A stretch of 64,000 nucleotides of DNA, from NCBI GenBank assembly GCA_027625915.1, contig JANTQA010000016.1, forward strand, positions 3,601,001-3,665,000, given 5' to 3'. Shown here one piece after another: positions 61,434 to 64,000 of this stretch. The notes beneath the pieces are model-generated. The model saw only the letters and a list, made by a program, of their open reading frames with translations, was not told the origin of the DNA and searched no databases. The translations under genes and the position numbers were made by a program. Positions within the stretch are counted from its first letter, which is position 1; the number at the start of each line of letters is the position of its first letter. This stretch comes from Anaeramoeba flamelloides (taxonomy: Eukaryota > Metamonada > Anaeramoebidae).

Positions 61434-61798
61434 TTTTTTATTGTTTACTTTTTTACATGATTGGATTGTATATTTATTATAAATAGTTTATAATCGAATC
61501 ATTTGGTGTTAGTTTTCGATTAAAAAAAAATAACCTCTATAAAAGATACCGGAAAGAGTAAGAATTTTTTTTTTTTGAATTTGAAATTGTTGAAAAGAAT
61601 TGAAAAGGATACAATAAAGTGTAACTTTGACTTTTTTTTTTCTTTATGTTTTTTTTTGTAGTGCGTCCAAATAATCCAAAGCAATGGTATTCTTGTGGTT
61701 CAAATAAAATATTTTTATTATTATTTGAATCTCAATAGGATCAAATTTCACTTCAAGCTACTTTTGTTTTTCTTCTTAATATTAGATTTCAAAGAAAT

Positions 61799-61920
61799 AC
61801 TTGAAATGGGACCCTATTGGTATGAATTTCCACTAAATGTGTTCTCTGTGTTGTTTCCCTCAATCCCCCCCGTGTTAGCTTCTTGGTCTGGCTATTCTAA
61901 ACGAATGGGAAATTCAACAA
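61799..61920. other. GC-richer patch of unknown origin
   Basis: About 120 bases here have visibly more G and C than any other non-coding stretch nearby, including a run of seven C. A plus-strand frame is open across it (to a stop at 61932) and could follow a gtag acceptor near 61661, but the peptide has no recognised motif. It may be a decayed exon, a transferred fragment or chance. Confidence 0.35.
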
Positions 61921-62529
61921 TCGAAAAAAAGTAAAACAAGACGATATTTTTGTCTTCATTAAATCTGAACATTCCTTAGATTGTTTTGAGTCATAAGAAT
62001 AATAAAGAACTCAAATCGTGGATACCCGCTCGTAACATACTTTTATTTGTAGACAAGTCTATTGGAGATTAGTCCCTTAAGTCAAAAAAGAAAATACAAA
62101 ATAAATTGTTGGAGATGAAATAAAGAGGAAACATCTAAAATTGACAACTAGTTGCGATTTGAAACAACCCCACAAATGAGAATTTTGGAAAAAGAACTCA
62201 ATAATTAAAATTATGAGAAAACATTACACGTTTTGATAATTAGTCCCAGAAGAGCTCATTTGTTCTCGTCAAAATTTCCAAGAACTCCCATACTTCAAAC
62301 AAAATAAATAAAAAAAAGTGGACAATTTTAAAAATGCTTCTGATAAAATAATTTATGCAAATTAATTTGAATTTTCCAAATAAACAGAAATAAAGTCTTT
62401 TTGAGTCTATTCATAACAATCGAAAAAATTTTCTTTATCAAACTAAAAAAGCAACTCTCTTTATTTTTTTATTCTTTTTTTTGAAAAAAAAAACAAATTT
62501 TCTTTACAAGCCTTTTCTTTTTTACAAAA

Positions 62530-64000
62530 ATGGATGATATAAGATTTGTATGTCACAACTGTGAACAAGACATATCAAACACAATCATTATTTCCTGTTT
62601 GGTTTGCAAAAAGATCGATCTTTGTCCAGAATGTTTCTCTTCAGGGGCTGAAGTAAGTTATTTTCTTCAAATTTTTTCCAAATAAAAATAAATTTTTTTT
62701 TTTTGAATGCAAAAACTTTTTCTTTTCTTTATTAACGTGCTTAAAAAATTTTTTTGAAACCTTCTTTGTTTTTTTGAAAAGAATTTACTCATTTTCTTTG
62801 AAATTATGAAAAAAAAAAAAAAAAAAAAAAAAAAAACAACAGATCTTCAAAGAACTTTCCTTCTTTGTTTTGTTGTGAAACAAATTCTATTTGAAACCAA
62901 ACCACTGCTCCCTTCATTTTCATAAAAAATTTTTTTTTATATTTAACAGGTTCAAGTAAGGTTTCTATTTGAATTTTGAATCACCCAACAAGTTTTTGTT
63001 TCGTTGATTCAAAAAATAGTCATGCTTTTGTGATAATTTATTTGTTTTTCCAAATTTGCTTGCTAAAAATGTATTTTTGCATGATTTTCTTGTTTGTTTT
63101 CAATATGACTGTATTTTTTATTGTAAATTGTTATTCAAATTTGTTTCCAACAAAAGTCTTATAAAGATCTACAGGATGCTCAATCACCTGTTTCTGTAAT
63201 TTATAATTTTTCAAACAATTTTTTGGGAACTTTGTGAAAATAATTGTTGTTTTTCAGATTTTTCATTAGGGGATGTTTGAAATAATTGGACTTTTTTAAT
63301 TCGAGTTTTGAAGTCTTCTCTGTTTGTGTTGTTTTTTCAATTATCCTTTTCAGATGGCTTTTTCAGAGAGTAAGAAAAAATTTGTACTTCCATTTTTGAT
63401 TTTTCACTTATTAACTTTACTTCCAAAAAGAAACCAATTTAATATTCTGAGCTCACACCAATTGACACAAACTCCTTATGAAGTGTTTTATATAGGCTCA
63501 TTTTCGTTTTGTTGATAAATCATCAGGTTAACCGTACAACTAGCTCTGTGAAAAAAATAGAAGATCAAGTGAAAATTTTTTAACTCTTGGTATTTGAATA
63601 ATAAAGGGGACAAATTTTCAGCTGTTTCTAATTTTTCTGTAATTCTGAATTATTACAGTTCTTTCAATAACCCGTGTTGACTTTTACAAATTTTGTTTTT
63701 CAGACTTTTATTGTGGTTTTTTGAAAAATATGTTTTCAATTGCTGTTTTCCAAATTTTGTGTTTTTAATTGTTTCCTATCTTTTATCTGTTGTTGAAAAT
63801 GAAAACTTTTCAAGGGTGTGTTTATTTTTAAAAAGGAAGTCTGTATTGGAAATAATACTTTCAATCTCGAAGTAATAATTGAAATTTTTTTTCAAAGATC
63901 CTCAATATATTTTTTCTTGTATAATTGAATGAAAAATTGCAAGATTTTGCTATAGGCCATGAAAATTGATCTTATAAGAGATTTAATTTTCTCTCATAAA
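62530..64000 (+). CDS. Ada2-type ZZ zinc-finger protein, first exon only; gene runs off window
   Basis: The only certain exon is 62530-62652 (41 codons), ending at a GTAAGT donor in phase 0. It encodes most of a ZZ zinc finger: Cys8-x2-Cys11, Cys23-x2-Cys26, Cys32-x2-Cys35, followed by FSSGAE. The pattern CHNCEQDIS ... DLCPECFSSGAE is close to transcriptional adapter Ada2, a SAGA-complex subunit that supports Gcn5 histone acetylation. The finger's last two zinc-binding His, and Ada2's SANT and SWIRM domains, are not found by 64000, so the remaining exons are probably beyond the edge or hidden as tiny exons. A possible 6-base exon (62950-62955, encoding VQ) between CAG and GTAAGG would keep phase. 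Another ZZ protein is possible. Confidence 0.72.
62653..64000 (+). other. Intron or gene remainder after the ZZ exon
   Basis: AT-rich with several poly-T plus CAG acceptor-like sites (near 62949, 63354 and 63703) but no segment that clearly continues the zinc finger. Open frames of about 60 codons here have no motif. A copy of a short dispersed word (ttggtatttgaataataaag) lies at 63587-63608. Confidence 0.45.

Larger units (their letters stand above)
55582..62529. other. 6.9-kb intergenic region between divergent genes, rich in repeats
   Basis: It holds foldback family 2 copy 2 (57536-58094), family 3 copy 3 with a nested MITE (58640-59270), MITE copy E (60534-60728), a diverged palindrome (61120-61302), TA/TG microsatellites (60506-60533 and 61401-61432) and a GC-richer patch (61799-61920). 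No gene can be supported. Confidence 0.55.

Noticed and set aside
1-64000. Retroviral, LTR, Polinton or LINE proteins; CRISPR arrays; rRNA
   Set aside because: No reverse transcriptase, integrase, capsid, polymerase or regularly spaced repeat array was recognised in any frame; repeats here are short palindromic DNA elements.

Overview
The window looks like nuclear DNA of a very AT-rich eukaryotic microbe. Genes have GT-AG introns, TAA and TAG act as stops, and poly-A and poly-T runs sit in introns and spacers. Proteins carry long Asn, Lys and Glu/Gln tracts. The gene set (Rab, VPS16, DOCK, RGS, PH, Ada2-type ZZ finger) fits an amoeboid protist with active endocytosis and signalling. An Anaeramoeba-like metamonad, a dictyostelid or a heterolobosean would all fit. 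The wide spacing (about one gene per 8 kb) argues against a typical dictyostelid. The lineage is inference only.

Eight protein genes are supported, in order: succinyl-CoA ligase alpha (minus, 702-3852, six exons); a divergent importin-alpha (plus, 12612-17023, five exons including a 25-base microexon); a Rab5-like GTPase (plus, 20750-21854, four exons); a PH-domain protein with a long low-complexity tail (minus, 23279-27348, two exons); a DOCK-C-like guanine nucleotide exchange factor (plus, 35115-41277, two exons); VPS16 (minus, 45838-48702, no intron); an RGS-DUF547 protein (minus, 50968-55581, two exons joined over a 2-kb intron); and the first exon of an Ada2-type ZZ-finger gene (plus, from 62530, running off the window). 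All exon joins keep frame.

The spacers and long introns hold no recognisable genes but many short non-coding palindromic elements, best explained as non-autonomous DNA transposons (MITEs or foldbacks). One family has five copies of about 174-196 bp flanked by TA, one of them nested in another element. Two larger foldback families, two dispersed repeat pairs and several single inverted-repeat elements also occur. No transposase, reverse transcriptase, capsid gene, rRNA, convincing tRNA or CRISPR array was seen.

Functionally, most genes concern endosomes, small GTPases and phosphoinositide or G-protein signalling (Rab5-like, VPS16, DOCK, PH, RGS). The others cover organelle energy metabolism (succinyl-CoA ligase), nuclear import and chromatin-linked transcription. 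Being neighbours does not imply an operon or shared control here.
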